DNA of 64,000 nt from the NCBI RefSeq assembly GCF_014117265.1, contig NZ_CP059833.1:124001-188000 (forward strand). The letters run 5' to 3'. The notes below the pieces were generated by a model. It did no database searches, was not told the origin of the DNA, and saw only the letters and a list, made by a program, of their open reading frames with translations. The number at the start of each line of letters is the position of its first letter. The stretch's first letter is position 1. Shown piece by piece: positions 1 to 9,152 of this stretch. A program made the translations under genes and the position numbers. The stretch comes from Corynebacterium hindlerae (GTDB lineage Bacteria; Actinomycetota; Actinomycetes; Mycobacteriales; Mycobacteriaceae).

Positions 1-618
1 GACGTAGGTCATGAACACGCCGCCGGGTTGCAAGATGGCAGAGCACACGTCGAGGCATTCCCATGGTTCGAGCATGTCCAGGATGATGCGGTCCACCGGC
101 TCGCCGCCGAGATCATCGAGGGTTACCGACCGGAGGTCACCCAACCGTGGGCTCCAGGTATCAGGCCGGCCACCAAACCAACCGTCAACGTTGGACTCGG
201 CGTATTCCAGGTGGTCCTCGCGGATTTCGTATGAGATCAGCTGCCCCTCAGGCCCGATTGCGCGCAGCAGCGCCATCGACAGCGCACCGGAGCCAGCACC
301 GGCCTCGAGTACGCGGGCGCCTGGGAAGATGTCGCCTTCCACCAGGATCTGGGCGGTGTCCTTCGGGTAGATCACGGCCGCGCCGCGGGGCATGGACAGG
401 ATGTGGTCCACCAGCAGGTGCCGGAAGCAGAGCCACTGGCCGCCCATGGCGGATTCCACCACGGTGCCTTCCGAGGAGCCGATGATTTTATCGTGCTCGA
501 TGATGCCCTTGTGGGTGTGAAGCTTTCCGCCAGGCTCCAAGATGATGGTGAAGTGGCGACGCTTCGCGTCGGTGAGTTGTACGCGGTCGCCCGCCTGGAA
601 AGGTCCGGAATTTGCCAT
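1..618 (-). CDS. trmI: tRNA (adenine-58-N1)-methyltransferase TrmI, 3' end outside window
   Basis: Class I SAM-dependent enzyme that makes m1A58 in the T-loop of tRNAs. The frame is open from an ATG at 618 to the window edge (206 residues), so the C-terminus is missing. The N-terminal part is the small beta-domain typical of TrmI (start MANSGPFQAGDRVQLTDAKR), followed by the SAM-binding glycine motif EAGAGSGALS at residues 105-114 and the acidic loop end SYEIRED. The motif LDMLEPWE near residue 187 matches the catalytic-site region of the family. The gene lies 10 nt behind the aminopeptidase, so the two are probably cotranscribed. The RecB-like / TrmI neighbourhood matches Rv2119-Rv2118c in M. 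tuberculosis. Identification is firm; the 3' end cannot be seen. Confidence 0.93.
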   Translation of the reverse strand, partial: MANSGPFQAGDRVQLTDAKRRHFTIILEPGGKLHTHKGIIEHDKIIGSSEGTVVESAMGGQWLCFRHLLVDHILSMPRGAAVIYPKDTAQILVEGDIFPGARVLEAGAGSGALSMALLRAIGPEGQLISYEIREDHLEYAESNVDGWFGGRPDTWSPRLGDLRSVTLDDLGGEPVDRIILDMLEPWECLDVCSAILQPGGVFMTYV

Positions 619-628
619 GCGCTGTAGT

Positions 629-1876
629 TTAATCGGCCATCGTCAGGTAAGAAAACAGCGCCTGCTCCATCCACTTCATGTCCGCCACGTGCGCGAGTTC
701 TCGCGCGGAGTGCATGGACAGCAGTGGGATGCCAACGTCCACGGTTTCAATGCCGAGCCGGGTCGCGGTGATTGGCCCGATGGTGGAACCGCAGGGGCTG
801 TTGTTGTTTCCGGCGAAGACCTGGGACGGAACCCCGGCGGCGCGGCAGGCGCGCTCCCACATCCCTACGGTGACCGCATTGGATGCGTAGCGCTGGTTGG
901 AATTCACTTTCGCCACCGGCCCCTGGCCGAGCACCGGATAGTTCACCGCATCGTGCCGGGAAACATAGTTCGGGTGCACCGAGTGGGCGGCGTCGGCAGA
1001 GACGCAGGTAGACCGCGCGTACATCTGCTTCGTTTCCTCAAAATCGCGCCCCAACGCACAGGCGGTGCGCCCCAGCACATCCTCTAGGATGGGGCCGGCC
1101 GCGCCGGTGGTGGAAGCCGACCCGATCTCCTCGTGGTCAAAAGCGGCGAGCACCAGCACGTCCGTGGCCGTGGCGGTCGCGGCGAGGAATGCCTCCAGCG
1201 AGGCATAGACGCTGGAGAGGTTGTCCATGCGGCCTGCGGCAATAAGCTGCTTATCGACGCCGAACAGCGCGCCCGGTTGCGCATCCACCGTGATCAGATC
1301 ATGGCTGGCAATGTCTTCCTTGGCCACGCCAGCGGCCGCAGCCACCAAGTCCAGCACCTCCACATCCGGGTTCCCCACGGAATAGATCGGCTGGGTGTGG
1401 GCCTGGCGGTCCAGCTTCAATCCTTCGTTGGCGCTCCGGTCCAGGTGGATGGCTAAGTGCGGAATCCGGAAATCCCCGTCGGTGACCACATTGCGGGTTG
1501 TGCCGTCGTTAAGCACAATGCGTCCGGCGAGCCGCAGCTCGCGGTCGAGCCACGACGGGATGATCGGCCCACCGTAGACCTCAACGCCCGCCTGCTGGAA
1601 AGTCGCGGTGCCCAGGTCGCCGCGGGGCTTGAGCTTGAACCCCGGGGAGTCGGTATGGGAGCCGATAATTCGGAACGCCGCCGCCTCCGGGCTCGGCACC
1701 CACCATGCCATGAGAGCGCCACCGCGGATCAGGTAATGCCCGCCGGGAGTGGCAGACCAATCGTGCGTTTCCACTTGCTCGGTGAACCCGGCATCGTGAA
1801 GTCGCGCTGCCACCTCGTGCGCGGCGTGGTAAGAGCTAGGAGAAGCCTGGATAAAGTCAAGAAAAGCGTCGGACAT
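629..1876 (-). CDS. apeB: M18-family aspartyl aminopeptidase (probable ApeB)
   Basis: Zinc exopeptidase of family M18, 415 residues, cytosolic, removing N-terminal (often acidic) residues from peptides. Visible motifs are GSHTDSPGFKLKP at about residue 72 (first metal His and Asp), AAFDHEEIGS (metal/catalytic Asp-Glu), the His-rich HSVHPNY, and near the C-terminus MHSARELAHVADM with the last metal His. The open frame continues upstream to 2278, but the family N-terminus (MSDAFLDFIQASPSSYHAAHE) begins at the ATG at 1876, which is preceded by GGAGGGT. The longer start is a read-through of non-coding sequence opposite the divergent nuclease gene. The short 39-nt gap to that gene must hold both promoters. 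trmI follows 10 nt downstream. Confidence 0.9.
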   Translation of the reverse strand: MSDAFLDFIQASPSSYHAAHEVAARLHDAGFTEQVETHDWSATPGGHYLIRGGALMAWWVPSPEAAAFRIIGSHTDSPGFKLKPRGDLGTATFQQAGVEVYGGPIIPSWLDRELRLAGRIVLNDGTTRNVVTDGDFRIPHLAIHLDRSANEGLKLDRQAHTQPIYSVGNPDVEVLDLVAAAAGVAKEDIASHDLITVDAQPGALFGVDKQLIAAGRMDNLSSVYASLEAFLAATATATDVLVLAAFDHEEIGSASTTGAAGPILEDVLGRTACALGRDFEETKQMYARSTCVSADAAHSVHPNYVSRHDAVNYPVLGQGPVAKVNSNQRYASNAVTVGMWERACRAAGVPSQVFAGNNNSPCGSTIGPITATRLGIETVDVGIPLLSMHSARELAHVADMKWMEQALFSYLTMAD

Positions 1877-1915
1877 ACCCTCCAGCTTGCCATGTCCCGC
1901 TAAGCTGTAGCCATC

Positions 1916-2734
1916 ATGGCTGCAAAGAAACCTCGTCCCCTCGCCCTGTCCCCCTCTCGTGCTTCGGATTACCAGCAGTGTCCACTGCTCTATCGCTTCC
2001 GGGCGATCGATCGGCTTCCGGAACCGAGCACGGTTGCGCAGGTCAAGGGGACGTTGGTGCATGCGGTGTTGGAAGAAATGCACAAGCTTCCGCGCGAGCA
2101 GCGCACCTACCCGGCCGCGGTGAAACGCCTCAAGCCGCATTGGGCGCGCATGTGTGCCGAGGATGCCGAGCTGGAGCAGCTGGTCCCCGACGATCAGCTG
2201 TATGACTTCCTGGTGGAGTCCCGCACTCTCCTGCGTGGCTACTTCGAGATGGAAAACCCGCAGGGCTTCGATGCACACGAGTGTGAGATGTACGTTGATG
2301 AGGTGCTGCCCAATGGGGTGCCGGTGCGTGGCTTCATCGACCGGGTAGATATCGCTCCTACCGGCGAGGTCCGTGTGGTGGACTACAAGACGGGTAAGAA
2401 ACCGCTCCCCCAGTATTCCCAGGCCGCGCAGTTCCAGATGCGGTTCTACGCGCTGGTGTATTGGCGGCTATTCGATCAGATCCCCACCCAGCTGCGCCTG
2501 ATGTATCTGAAGGTGATGGATTCGATGATCCTCACTCCGTCCCGGGAAGAACTGGAGTATTTCGAGCGTGACCTAGGTGAATTGTGGGCCAAGATCGAAG
2601 GCGACGGCAAGGAAGGGACGTTCCGCCCGAAGACCTCAAAGCTGTGCGGTTGGTGCCATCATCAGCCGATCTGTCCGGCTTTTGGTGGCACGCCTCCGGA
2701 CTACCCGGGGTGGCCGGGTAGCACCGCAGACTAG
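1916..2734 (+). CDS. RecB-family PD-(D/E)XK exonuclease with Cas4/AddB-like cysteine cluster
   Basis: A 272-residue nuclease-fold protein similar to actinobacterial Rv2119. The core VVDYKTGKK carries the Asp and Lys of the PD-(D/E)XK motif, preceded by the Glu-containing GFIDRVD strand and followed by the QAAQFQMRFYALVYW helix with its conserved Gln and Tyr. Four cysteines flank the fold (C22 and C244, C247, C253), the pattern that holds a [4Fe-4S] staple in AddB and Cas4. DNA binding and exonuclease activity are therefore expected, but its cellular role is not established. It is a free-standing gene, not next to cas or addA genes. A possible -10 (TAAGCT) lies 9 nt before the ATG, so the mRNA may have little or no leader. 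Confidence 0.88.
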   Translation: MAAKKPRPLALSPSRASDYQQCPLLYRFRAIDRLPEPSTVAQVKGTLVHAVLEEMHKLPREQRTYPAAVKRLKPHWARMCAEDAELEQLVPDDQLYDFLVESRTLLRGYFEMENPQGFDAHECEMYVDEVLPNGVPVRGFIDRVDIAPTGEVRVVDYKTGKKPLPQYSQAAQFQMRFYALVYWRLFDQIPTQLRLMYLKVMDSMILTPSREELEYFERDLGELWAKIEGDGKEGTFRPKTSKLCGWCHHQPICPAFGGTPPDYPGWPGSTAD

Positions 2735-4033
2735 AACAATCCGGTGATCTCTCCGCTGGGGGTGACGTCGATTCCTTCCGCGGCAGGGAACTTGGGTAGG
2801 CCCGGCATGGTCATGACGTCGCCGGTGAGTGCGACGATGAACCCGGCACCTATGCGGGGAATGAATTTGCGCACGTGCAGGGTGTGCCCCGTTGGGGCGC
2901 CGAGCGCAGTGGGGTCATCGGAGAAGGAGTACTGGGTTTTGGAAATACACACGGGAAGCGTGTCCCAACCCTGTTGCTGCAGGTATTTGAGGTCTTTTTG
3001 GGCGTTGACGCTAAGCTGCACCGCATCCGCCCCATAGATCTCCCGCGCGATCGTCTCGATGGAGGAAAGGACGCCGTCGGCGGGGTCATAGAGTGGCTGC
3101 GTGTGCGCAGGCTTATCGACGCCCTCGTCCAGCACCACCCGTGCCAACTCAGTTGCCCCTTCCCCACCATCAGCCCAGACGGTGGTGAGCACCACGGCCA
3201 CGTCGTGGCGACGACCCCATTCAATGACCTCATTGACCTCGTCTTCGGTGTCGGTGATGAAGTGGTTGAGGGCTACCACGGGTCGGGCACCAAACTTGCG
3301 AACGTTGGCTACATGGCGTTCCAGATTCTCGAAGCCACCGTTGTATTTCAGTGCGCGGACTGTGGCGACGACCACCACGGAGGCGACGTCGAGGTCACCT
3401 GCTCGGGCCTTGATGTCGAAGAACTTCTCTGCGCCGAGATCGGAGCCGAACCCTGCCTCAGTGAGCACCACGTCGGCGTACCGCAGAGCAGTATCGGTAG
3501 CGATCAGCGAGTTGCAGCCGTGCGCGATATTGGCGAAGGGACCGCCATGGACGATTGCGGGGGTTCCGCCCAAGGTCTGGACCAGATTCGGGTTGATGGC
3601 GTCGCGAAGCAGTGCGGTGAGCGCACCCGCCGCCCCCAGCTGCTCGGCGGTGACCGGCTCCTGGTCGAAGGTCTGGCCGACGACGATGCGGCTCAGGCGA
3701 GCCTTGAGGTCAGCAAGGTCGGTGGCCAGGCACAAGATGGCCATGATTTCGGAGGCCGCCGTGATATCGAAGCCGCTTTCCCGCGGAACGCCTTGGCCAG
3801 GCCCGCCGAGGCCAGTGACGATGCCGCGGAGGCTGCGGTCATTGACGTCGAGGCAGCGGCGCCAGGTCACGCGGCGCGGGTCAATGCGGAGCTGATTTCC
3901 CTGGTGAATGTGGTTATCGATCATTGCCGCAAGGGTATTGTTCGCCGCGGCAATCGCATGGAGATCGCCCGTGAAGTGCAGGTTGATATCCTCCATCGGC
4001 ACGATCTGGGCGTAACCGCCACCGGCTGCCCCG

Positions 4034-4041
4034 CCTTTAAT
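4034..4041. repeat. IS target-site duplication, left copy
   Basis: CCTTTAAT immediately outside the left IS end; the identical octamer sits at 5494-5501. Eight bases is the usual ISL3 duplication size. Confidence 0.93.
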
Positions 4042-4065
4042 GGCTCTTCCGGTTTTAGAGTGCGT
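4042..4065. repeat. IS left terminal inverted repeat
   Basis: Begins GGCTCTTCCGGTTT and pairs with 5470-5493 over 24 bp with a single T/C difference at position 15. The transposase stop codon (4055-4057) falls inside it. Confidence 0.95.
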
Positions 4066-5365
4066 TGATCTTGTCCTGTAGTTGTCCGGAGTGGATCAGG
4101 CACCGCAAGATGTAGTGGTTGAGGTTTCGGAATCCCAGGGCGATCCCCCGTAGGTGCTCGAGCCTGCCGTTGATGGCCTCGACCGGCCCGTTGGACGCCC
4201 CGATATCGAAGTAGGCGAGCACATCTTCCCGCCGACGCCACAGGGTTCTCCCGAGTTGAGCCAGCTCCTCCAGACCTTTCGGCAAGCCTTTGCGCAGGGT
4301 GGTGATGATCCGTTCCATCAACTTCTTGCCTTCTGATTTCTGCGGGTGCCCGTATGCTGTGATCAGGTCCTGGTAGAACATCCAGGTGACCTCGAGTGCC
4401 ACGTAGTCATCGTCGGTGGCCCACAGCATGTCCAGGCGTTGTTTCTGCCGCTCGGTGAGGTAGTTCGTCCTGGTCAACAGGGTGCGACGGTACTTATACA
4501 GCGGATCATCTTTGCGTCCGCGGCGTCCGGTGGTCTCTCGTTGGAGTCGTTGCCGGCACCCGGTGAGTTTGTCAGCCGCCAGATGCACCACATGGAAAGG
4601 GTCCATGACTTTATTTGCCTGTGGTAGTTGCTCTTCGACTGCGGTGGCATAACCGGTGAAGCCGTCCATGGTCACCACCTGCACTTGGCGACGGAAGCCG
4701 GGGTCGCGTTCCTGCAGCCACCCGCGCAGCACGTCCGCGGACCGCCCCGGTCGCATGTCCAGTAGTCGGGCGGGCCCGCGGCCGTCGACCAGTGGGGTGA
4801 GGTCCACGAGGATGGTCACCAGGTTCGAGGGCTGACCTCGGGTGTGTTTCCAGACGTGCTCATCGACTCCGAGGATGCGCACGCCGTCGAGGTGGTGCGG
4901 GTCGTCGTAGACGAGCTGGCGGCAGGCATCGAGTGCGACCTGGTTGACCAGGTCCCAGCCGATACCGAGTACTTTGGCGGTGGCAGACACACTCATCCGG
5001 TCAATGGCGAGGCGCTGGAGGATCCAGCGGGTGACTCGGTGGGTGAGCTTGGATCCGTCATCCGCGCAGGCCAGGGATGCCTGGAAGATCTTCCTAGAGC
5101 AGAAGGGCTCTGTGCACAGAAAGCGGGGGACGCGGACGTCCAGGCGGGTGGGGAACCCGACGACGGGAAGATCAACGAGCCGGCGCAGGGTGTGATCCCT
5201 CAGCTTCCCGGGGTGCCCGCAGTCCGGGCAGGTGTGGTTCACGGCCACCGGGGTGGCGTCGATGATGGTGATGTTTCCGGCGTCGGCGGCTCCGGTGATC
5301 GTGAGGCCGATTTCTGCGGTGCGGCAGATGGTGTCGGCGACGAGGTTGCCAGTAGTAGGCTGCAC
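4055..5365 (-). CDS. tnp: ISL3-family transposase
   Basis: Full-length 436-residue DDE transposase. The N-terminus has the ISL3 zinc finger with C46, C49, C84 and C89 (HTCPDCGHPG ... FLCTEPFCSRK). A helix-turn-helix follows (RMSVSATAKVLGIGWDLVNQ). The catalytic domain shows the first Asp in ILGVDEHVWKHT, the second in QVVTMDGFTGY, and the Glu in ASNGPVEAINGR near the C-terminus. It starts at a GTG, and its stop codon lies inside the left terminal repeat, so the frame fills almost the whole element. No frameshift is visible, so the protein is probably active. Confidence 0.95.
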   Translation of the reverse strand: MQPTTGNLVADTICRTAEIGLTITGAADAGNITIIDATPVAVNHTCPDCGHPGKLRDHTLRRLVDLPVVGFPTRLDVRVPRFLCTEPFCSRKIFQASLACADDGSKLTHRVTRWILQRLAIDRMSVSATAKVLGIGWDLVNQVALDACRQLVYDDPHHLDGVRILGVDEHVWKHTRGQPSNLVTILVDLTPLVDGRGPARLLDMRPGRSADVLRGWLQERDPGFRRQVQVVTMDGFTGYATAVEEQLPQANKVMDPFHVVHLAADKLTGCRQRLQRETTGRRGRKDDPLYKYRRTLLTRTNYLTERQKQRLDMLWATDDDYVALEVTWMFYQDLITAYGHPQKSEGKKLMERIITTLRKGLPKGLEELAQLGRTLWRRREDVLAYFDIGASNGPVEAINGRLEHLRGIALGFRNLNHYILRCLIHSGQLQDKINAL

Positions 5366-5469
5366 AGTAGGGTCCTGGTTCGGTTGGATGGAAGCTTCGC
5401 AACTCTCATCTTGTACCGGCCAGGACCCCTATATGTTGTGCCACCCCGAACCCCACCCCATGGTCAGCT

Positions 5470-5493
5470 ACGCACTCTGAAACCGGAAGAGCC
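5470..5493. repeat. IS right terminal inverted repeat
   Basis: Ends AAACCGGAAGAGCC; reverse complement of the left end with one mismatch in 24 bp. It borders the right copy of the target duplication directly. Confidence 0.95.
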
Positions 5494-5501
5494 CCTTTAA
5501 T
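5494..5501. repeat. IS target-site duplication, right copy
   Basis: CCTTTAAT directly outside the right IS end, an exact copy of 4034-4041. Only one copy is needed to restore the fhs frame. Confidence 0.93.
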
Positions 5502-5826
5502 ACCCATGACGGGGCCTTGGGACGGCTCGCGGATCGCGACGATGGTGCGGTGCCCGGCAGCGCGGATGGCGTCGGCAAGCCCGATCAGTACCGTGGACTT
5601 CCCCTCCCCCGCCAGCGTGGGCGACATGGCGGTGACCAGCAGTAATTTTCCGGTGCGCTCTCGGTCAGGAAGGGCAGCTACATCAATTTTGGCTTTTCCC
5701 CGGCCGTATCCGATGACGTGCTCGGTGGGGATTCCGGCCCGCTCGGCGATCGTCGCAATGGGCTCCAGGGTGTGAGCACTCGCGATCTCGAAATCTTGTG
5801 GTTGCGTCATATCCACCAATTTAATG

Positions 5827-5853
5827 AAAAGACCACCCCGAAGGGTGGTCTTT
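5827..5853 (-). terminator. Intrinsic terminator after the C4-dicarboxylate carrier gene
   Basis: A hairpin with arms AAAGACCACCC and GGGTGGTCTTT around a short TTCG-type loop, ending in TTTT on the minus strand, 17 nt after the dcu stop. It also lies only 17-43 nt upstream of the fhs start. The fhs promoter must therefore lie within or right beside this hairpin, or fhs depends on read-through. Confidence 0.85.
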
Positions 5854-5869
5854 GCGCAGAAAGCAGGGG

Positions 5870-7183
5870 CTACAGCATGAAGCTACCGAACAGGAAGCCG
5901 AACGCAACAGCCAGGGCGATGCACAACGTGCCCGGGATGATGAAGGAGTGGTTGAACACGAACTTGCCGATGCGCGTCGAGCCAGTATCGTCCATCTCCA
6001 CCGCGGCCAGCAGCGTTGGGTAGGTAGGCAGGATGAATAGCGCGGACACCGCAGCGAAGGATGCGATGGCGACCAATGGAGAAACACCCACAGCGAGGGC
6101 TGCCGGAATGAGTGCCTTGGCGGTAGCGGCCTGCGAGTACAGCAGTGCGGCGGCGAAGAACAGGACCACTGCGAGCATCCATGGGAACTGGTTCAGAACG
6201 TCGCTGGACAGCGCCTTGATCTGATCGATGTAGCCGTTGATTAGCGTGGTGCCGAGCCAAGCCACACCCAACACACAGACGCAGGCGGACATGCCAGAGC
6301 GGAACACGGAGGTCTGCAGGATCGTGTCAGCCTTGAGCTTGCACACCATGGTGATGACGGTGGCAGCGCCCATCATGATGGCCATGATGGCTTCGTTACG
6401 AGGAACGGTAGGTTCCTTGATCAGGCCGACCTGGTCGGAGATAGCGGTGGCGTAGAACATGACCACCAAGATGGCGATCAAGAAGATGACCACGGAGGCC
6501 TTGGCTCCCTTGACGGGCTCGTAGGCGTGCATGCCCTGTGGTGGCTTTACTGTGCCGTTGGCTAGGCGTTCCTGGTAGACCGGATCATCTTTCAGATCCT
6601 TACCCAGGAAGTTCGTGACGAAGGCGGTGAGGATGATGGCCAGGAAGGTGGACAGAATAAACACGGCCAGCATGGACAGGTAACCGACGCCGTGTTCCTT
6701 TTCCATGATGCCCGTCATGAAAACGACAGCTGCGGAAATAGGTGACGCGGTGATAGCCATCTGAGAGGCAACGACGGCGATGGATAGCGGACGAGAGGGG
6801 CGAACGCCACCCTCCTTTGCCACCTCAGCAATAACTGGCAGCGTGGAGAATGCGGTATGGCCGGTGCCGCAGAAAACCGTCATGAGCCAAGTGACAATTG
6901 GGGCCCAGATCGTGATTTGCTTCGGGTTTTTACGCAGTGCCTTCTCTGCGAGATAAACGAGGTAGTCAAGGCCACCGGCTTTCTGCATCGCGGCGATAGC
7001 GGCGATGACGGCCATGATGATGCCGATGACGTCGAACGGAATGTCCTTGATGGTGACGGTGAGTCCGGTGAGCCCGAGCAGGAGCACACCTGCGCCGCCG
7101 GCGAAGCCGATGGCGATGGAACCCAGTCGCGCACCGAGGAAGATCGCGGCGAGCACGATGATGATGTGTAGTGCGAGTAACAC
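5870..7183 (-). CDS. dcuA: Anaerobic C4-dicarboxylate transporter, DcuA/DcuB family
   Basis: Integral membrane antiporter for aspartate, fumarate, malate and succinate, 437 residues (E. coli DcuA is about 433). The sequence has some ten hydrophobic segments and the characteristic stretch VFCGTGHTAFSTLPVIAEVAKE. The start is taken as the GTG at 7183 (VLLALHIII), which has GGGAAAG 5 nt upstream; the open frame also extends to 7216. The gene follows aspartase, which makes fumarate from aspartate. The pair would supply fumarate and export succinate or other C4-acids under oxygen limitation. A terminator hairpin follows at 5827-5853. DcuA versus DcuB cannot be decided from sequence alone. Confidence 0.9.
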   Translation of the reverse strand: MLLALHIIIVLAAIFLGARLGSIAIGFAGGAGVLLLGLTGLTVTIKDIPFDVIGIIMAVIAAIAAMQKAGGLDYLVYLAEKALRKNPKQITIWAPIVTWLMTVFCGTGHTAFSTLPVIAEVAKEGGVRPSRPLSIAVVASQMAITASPISAAVVFMTGIMEKEHGVGYLSMLAVFILSTFLAIILTAFVTNFLGKDLKDDPVYQERLANGTVKPPQGMHAYEPVKGAKASVVIFLIAILVVMFYATAISDQVGLIKEPTVPRNEAIMAIMMGAATVITMVCKLKADTILQTSVFRSGMSACVCVLGVAWLGTTLINGYIDQIKALSSDVLNQFPWMLAVVLFFAAALLYSQAATAKALIPAALAVGVSPLVAIASFAAVSALFILPTYPTLLAAVEMDDTGSTRIGKFVFNHSFIIPGTLCIALAVAFGFLFGSFML

Positions 7184-7208
7184 AGTTCTTTCCCTTGGGA
7201 TACTAGAG

Positions 7209-7265
7209 TTTCGCACGAAAAGGAGGTTATCTTGCCCGTGTGAAACTCGGGATTATGTAGTTTCA
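7209..7265. promoter_or_regulatory. Two palindromes upstream of the dcu gene (possible operators)
   Basis: Within the 210-nt gap before the dcu start there are two inverted repeats: TTTCG-CA-CGAAA at 7209-7220 and GTGAAACT-N11-AGTTTCAC at 7239-7265. Both lie 26-82 nt upstream of the start codon, where an operator would act. No regulator can be assigned. Confidence 0.4.
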
Positions 7266-7314
7266 CTGCATATTCAGTTGTGAAAAAAGTCTTGGGGATT
7301 TTCTCGGATACGCT

Positions 7315-7345
7315 CCCCGATAGGCTCTGCGCAGGCCTATCGGGG
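7315..7345. terminator. Stem-loop downstream of aspA
   Basis: Perfect 11-bp stem CCCCGATAGGC / GCCTATCGGGG with a 9-nt loop, about 50 nt after the aspA stop. There is no T-run on either strand, so it may be a transcript-stabilising or partial terminator rather than a strong intrinsic one. Confidence 0.5.
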
Positions 7346-7393
7346 GCGCTACCCAAGGCGGGCACCGATTATCGGCCACCCGAGTACGTAGCG

Positions 7394-8833
7394 TTAGTCT
7401 TCGTACAGCTTGCCACGGTAAACAGGCTTCATGAGGTTCTCAACGGAGAGAACTTCATTCAGCTTCTCTTCATCCATCAGGCCCTTCTCCAGCACCAGAT
7501 CGCGGACCGAGCGGCCGGTGGCGGCGGCTTCCTTACCGATCTTGTCGCCGTTCAGGTGGCCGATGAATGGGTTGAGGTAGGTGATGATGCCGATGGAGTT
7601 GTGCACAAAGTCGGCACAGATCTCTTCGTTGGCGGTGATGCCGACGACGCACTTCTCACGCAGCGTAACGACGGCGTTGGTCAGCAGCGACAGGGACTCG
7701 AAGATTGCCTGTGCCAGTGCTGGCTCCATCACGTTCAGCTGCAGCTGGCCAGCCTCAGCGGCCATGAGGACGCACATGTCATTGCCGAAGACCTTGAAGC
7801 AGACCTGGTTGACAACCTCAGGAATCACTGGGTTGACCTTGGCCGGCATGATCGAGGAACCTGCTTGCATTTCTGGCAGGTTGATCTCCTTCAGACCAGC
7901 GCGTGGGCCGGAGGAAAGCAGGCGCAGGTCGTTACAGATCTTGGACAGGTTCATGGCAGACTGCTTCACTGCCGCATGGGCGTGCATGTAGCAGGAGTTG
8001 TCGTAGGTTGCCACCAGAAGGTCTGGTGCGCCCTTGATGTCCAAACCGGTGACCTCTGCGAGGGCCTTGACGATGGCGTCCTGGAAACCGTCTGGGGTGT
8101 TCAGGCCGGTACCGATTGCGGTGGCGCCGAGGTTGGTGGTGAGCAGAATCTTGATGGCTTCCTCGAGGAAGTCGGCTTCTTCGTGGAGGCCGTGGCCGAA
8201 GGCTTCAAACTCCCCACCCAAGGTCATTGGGACAGCGTCTTGGAGCTGGGTGCGACCCATCTTGAGGACATGGGAGAACTCCTTACCCTTGGCGAGGAAG
8301 GCGTCGGCAAGGTTGCGCAGTTCCTCAATGTAGCCGACCGCAGCGTGGTAAATGCCGAGCTTGAGGCCGGTTGGGTAGGCGTCGTTGGTGGACTGTGCCA
8401 TGTTGACGTCGTCGTTTGGGTTGAGGTCGTGGTACGAGCCCTTTGGCTTGCCCATGTGCTCCAGCGCAAGGTTAGCGACAACCTCGTTGGTATTCATGTT
8501 CATGGACGTGCCGGCGCCACCTTGGAAGGAATCCGTGGGGAACTGGTCCATGCAGCGACCCTCTTCGAGGATTTGGTCGCAGGCCCAGACGATGGCTTCG
8601 TACTTGTCCTTTGGCAGGGTCTTGCAGGCACGGTTGGCCATAGCGGTGGCCTTCTTGACCTGAACCATGCCACGAATGAAGTCCGGCACTTCATTGTGTG
8701 TCTTGCCGGAAATGTTGAAGTTCTGGACCGCGCGGAGGGTGTGGATGCCGTAGTAACAGTCGTTTGGAACTTCCATGGTTCCGAGCAGGTCCTCTTCGGT
8801 TCGGGTCCCTTGGGTGAAGGTTGGATCAGTCAC
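7394..8833 (-). CDS. aspA: Aspartate ammonia-lyase (aspartase)
   Basis: Reversibly deaminates L-aspartate to fumarate and ammonia; 479 residues, in the fumarase/aspartase superfamily. The superfamily signature [12 protein letters not shown] is present in the C-terminal third, together with the substrate-binding [15 protein letters not shown] and the N-terminal [13 protein letters not shown]. The start is the GTG at 8833, preceded by AGGAGAG. A large antisense open frame covers this gene and is only its shadow. A good sigma-70-type promoter is seen at 8974-9002. The downstream Dcu carrier (211 nt away) completes an aspartate-to-C4-acid module. Confidence 0.96.
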   Translation of the reverse strand: MTDPTFTQGTRTEEDLLGTMEVPNDCYYGIHTLRAVQNFNISGKTHNEVPDFIRGMVQVKKATAMANRACKTLPKDKYEAIVWACDQILEEGRCMDQFPTDSFQGGAGTSMNMNTNEVVANLALEHMGKPKGSYHDLNPNDDVNMAQSTNDAYPTGLKLGIYHAAVGYIEELRNLADAFLAKGKEFSHVLKMGRTQLQDAVPMTLGGEFEAFGHGLHEEADFLEEAIKILLTTNLGATAIGTGLNTPDGFQDAIVKALAEVTGLDIKGAPDLLVATYDNSCYMHAHAAVKQSAMNLSKICNDLRLLSSGPRAGLKEINLPEMQAGSSIMPAKVNPVIPEVVNQVCFKVFGNDMCVLMAAEAGQLQLNVMEPALAQAIFESLSLLTNAVVTLREKCVVGITANEEICADFVHNSIGIITYLNPFIGHLNGDKIGKEAAATGRSVRDLVLEKGLMDEEKLNEVLSVENLMKPVYRGKLYED

Positions 8834-8973
8834 GGTGTTGCTCTCCTTTTCGCCACATGTGACCTAAAGGTGTGTTGGTATCTCCAACAAGCGCCTTGAG
8901 TAATCTCTGATGGCTCGCCGCTCCTGTCTGCAGTGAGCCAAATAATTGGATTGGGCAATTGATTCAATAACCC

Positions 8974-9002
8974 ATTGTACCGAGCGCATGTTTTCAAGCC
9001 AA
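8974..9002 (-). promoter_or_regulatory. Putative aspA promoter
   Basis: On the minus strand: -35 TTGGCT (complement of 8997-9002), 17-bp spacer, -10 TACAAT (complement of 8974-8979). This predicts a start near 8967 and a leader of about 135 nt before the GTG. The rest of the 395-bp gap (8834-9228) holds only the his terminator and no gene that I can see. Confidence 0.55.
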
Positions 9003-9152
9003 GGGTTTTTCCAACAAAGTGGGCATTTTCGGATGTGGCATTATGCACGTTTTAGGTGGGGAACTTTTACCCCTATCTATTTGTTTTCATTACCTTCTTG
9101 ACGGTTGTTCAACAATGCAGGTCAGCGGGCTGTGAAGCGCTGCTTTACGTGG

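Larger units (their letters stand above)
4042..5493 (-). mobile_element. ISL3-family insertion sequence, IS31831-like, complete
   Basis: A 1,452-bp element with 24-bp terminal inverted repeats differing at one base, flanked by an 8-bp direct repeat CCTTTAAT. It holds one intact transposase gene on the minus strand. From memory, length, 24-bp ends, 8-bp duplication and a 436-residue transposase all match the corynebacterial IS31831/IS1207/IS13869 group. The element lies in the same orientation as the fhs gene it splits. Everything needed for transposition looks intact. Confidence 0.95.
2731..5810 (-). pseudogene. fhs: formate-tetrahydrofolate ligase fhs, interrupted by an ISL3 element
   Basis: Fhs makes 10-formyl-THF from formate, THF and ATP. 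The 5' part (5810 down to 5494) reads MTQPQDFEIASAHTLEPIAT and contains the P-loop MSPTLAGEGKST at about residues 62-73, breaking at GPVMGIKG (residue 106). The rest (4041 down to 2731) resumes with GGAAGGGYAQIVPMEDINLHFTG and runs to the normal C-terminus EGIDVTPSGEITGLF. Removing the IS plus one 8-bp duplication rejoins the frame exactly (ATT AAA GGC GGG GCA) and gives 542 codons, the usual family size. No other lesion is visible, so the gene was functional until a recent insertion. The start is ambiguous: ATG 5810, or TTG 5819 in frame. The 3' half could be expressed only from an IS-borne or internal start (ATG 4002). Confidence 0.95.

Noticed and set aside
2875..4068. 397-codon open frame on the plus strand
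   Set aside because: Antisense of the fhs 3' part; it crosses the IS boundary without any protein-like pattern.
7280..8899. 539-codon open frame on the plus strand
   Set aside because: It lies opposite aspA, has no family similarity and no ribosome-binding site; the antisense frame of a GC-rich, codon-biased gene.
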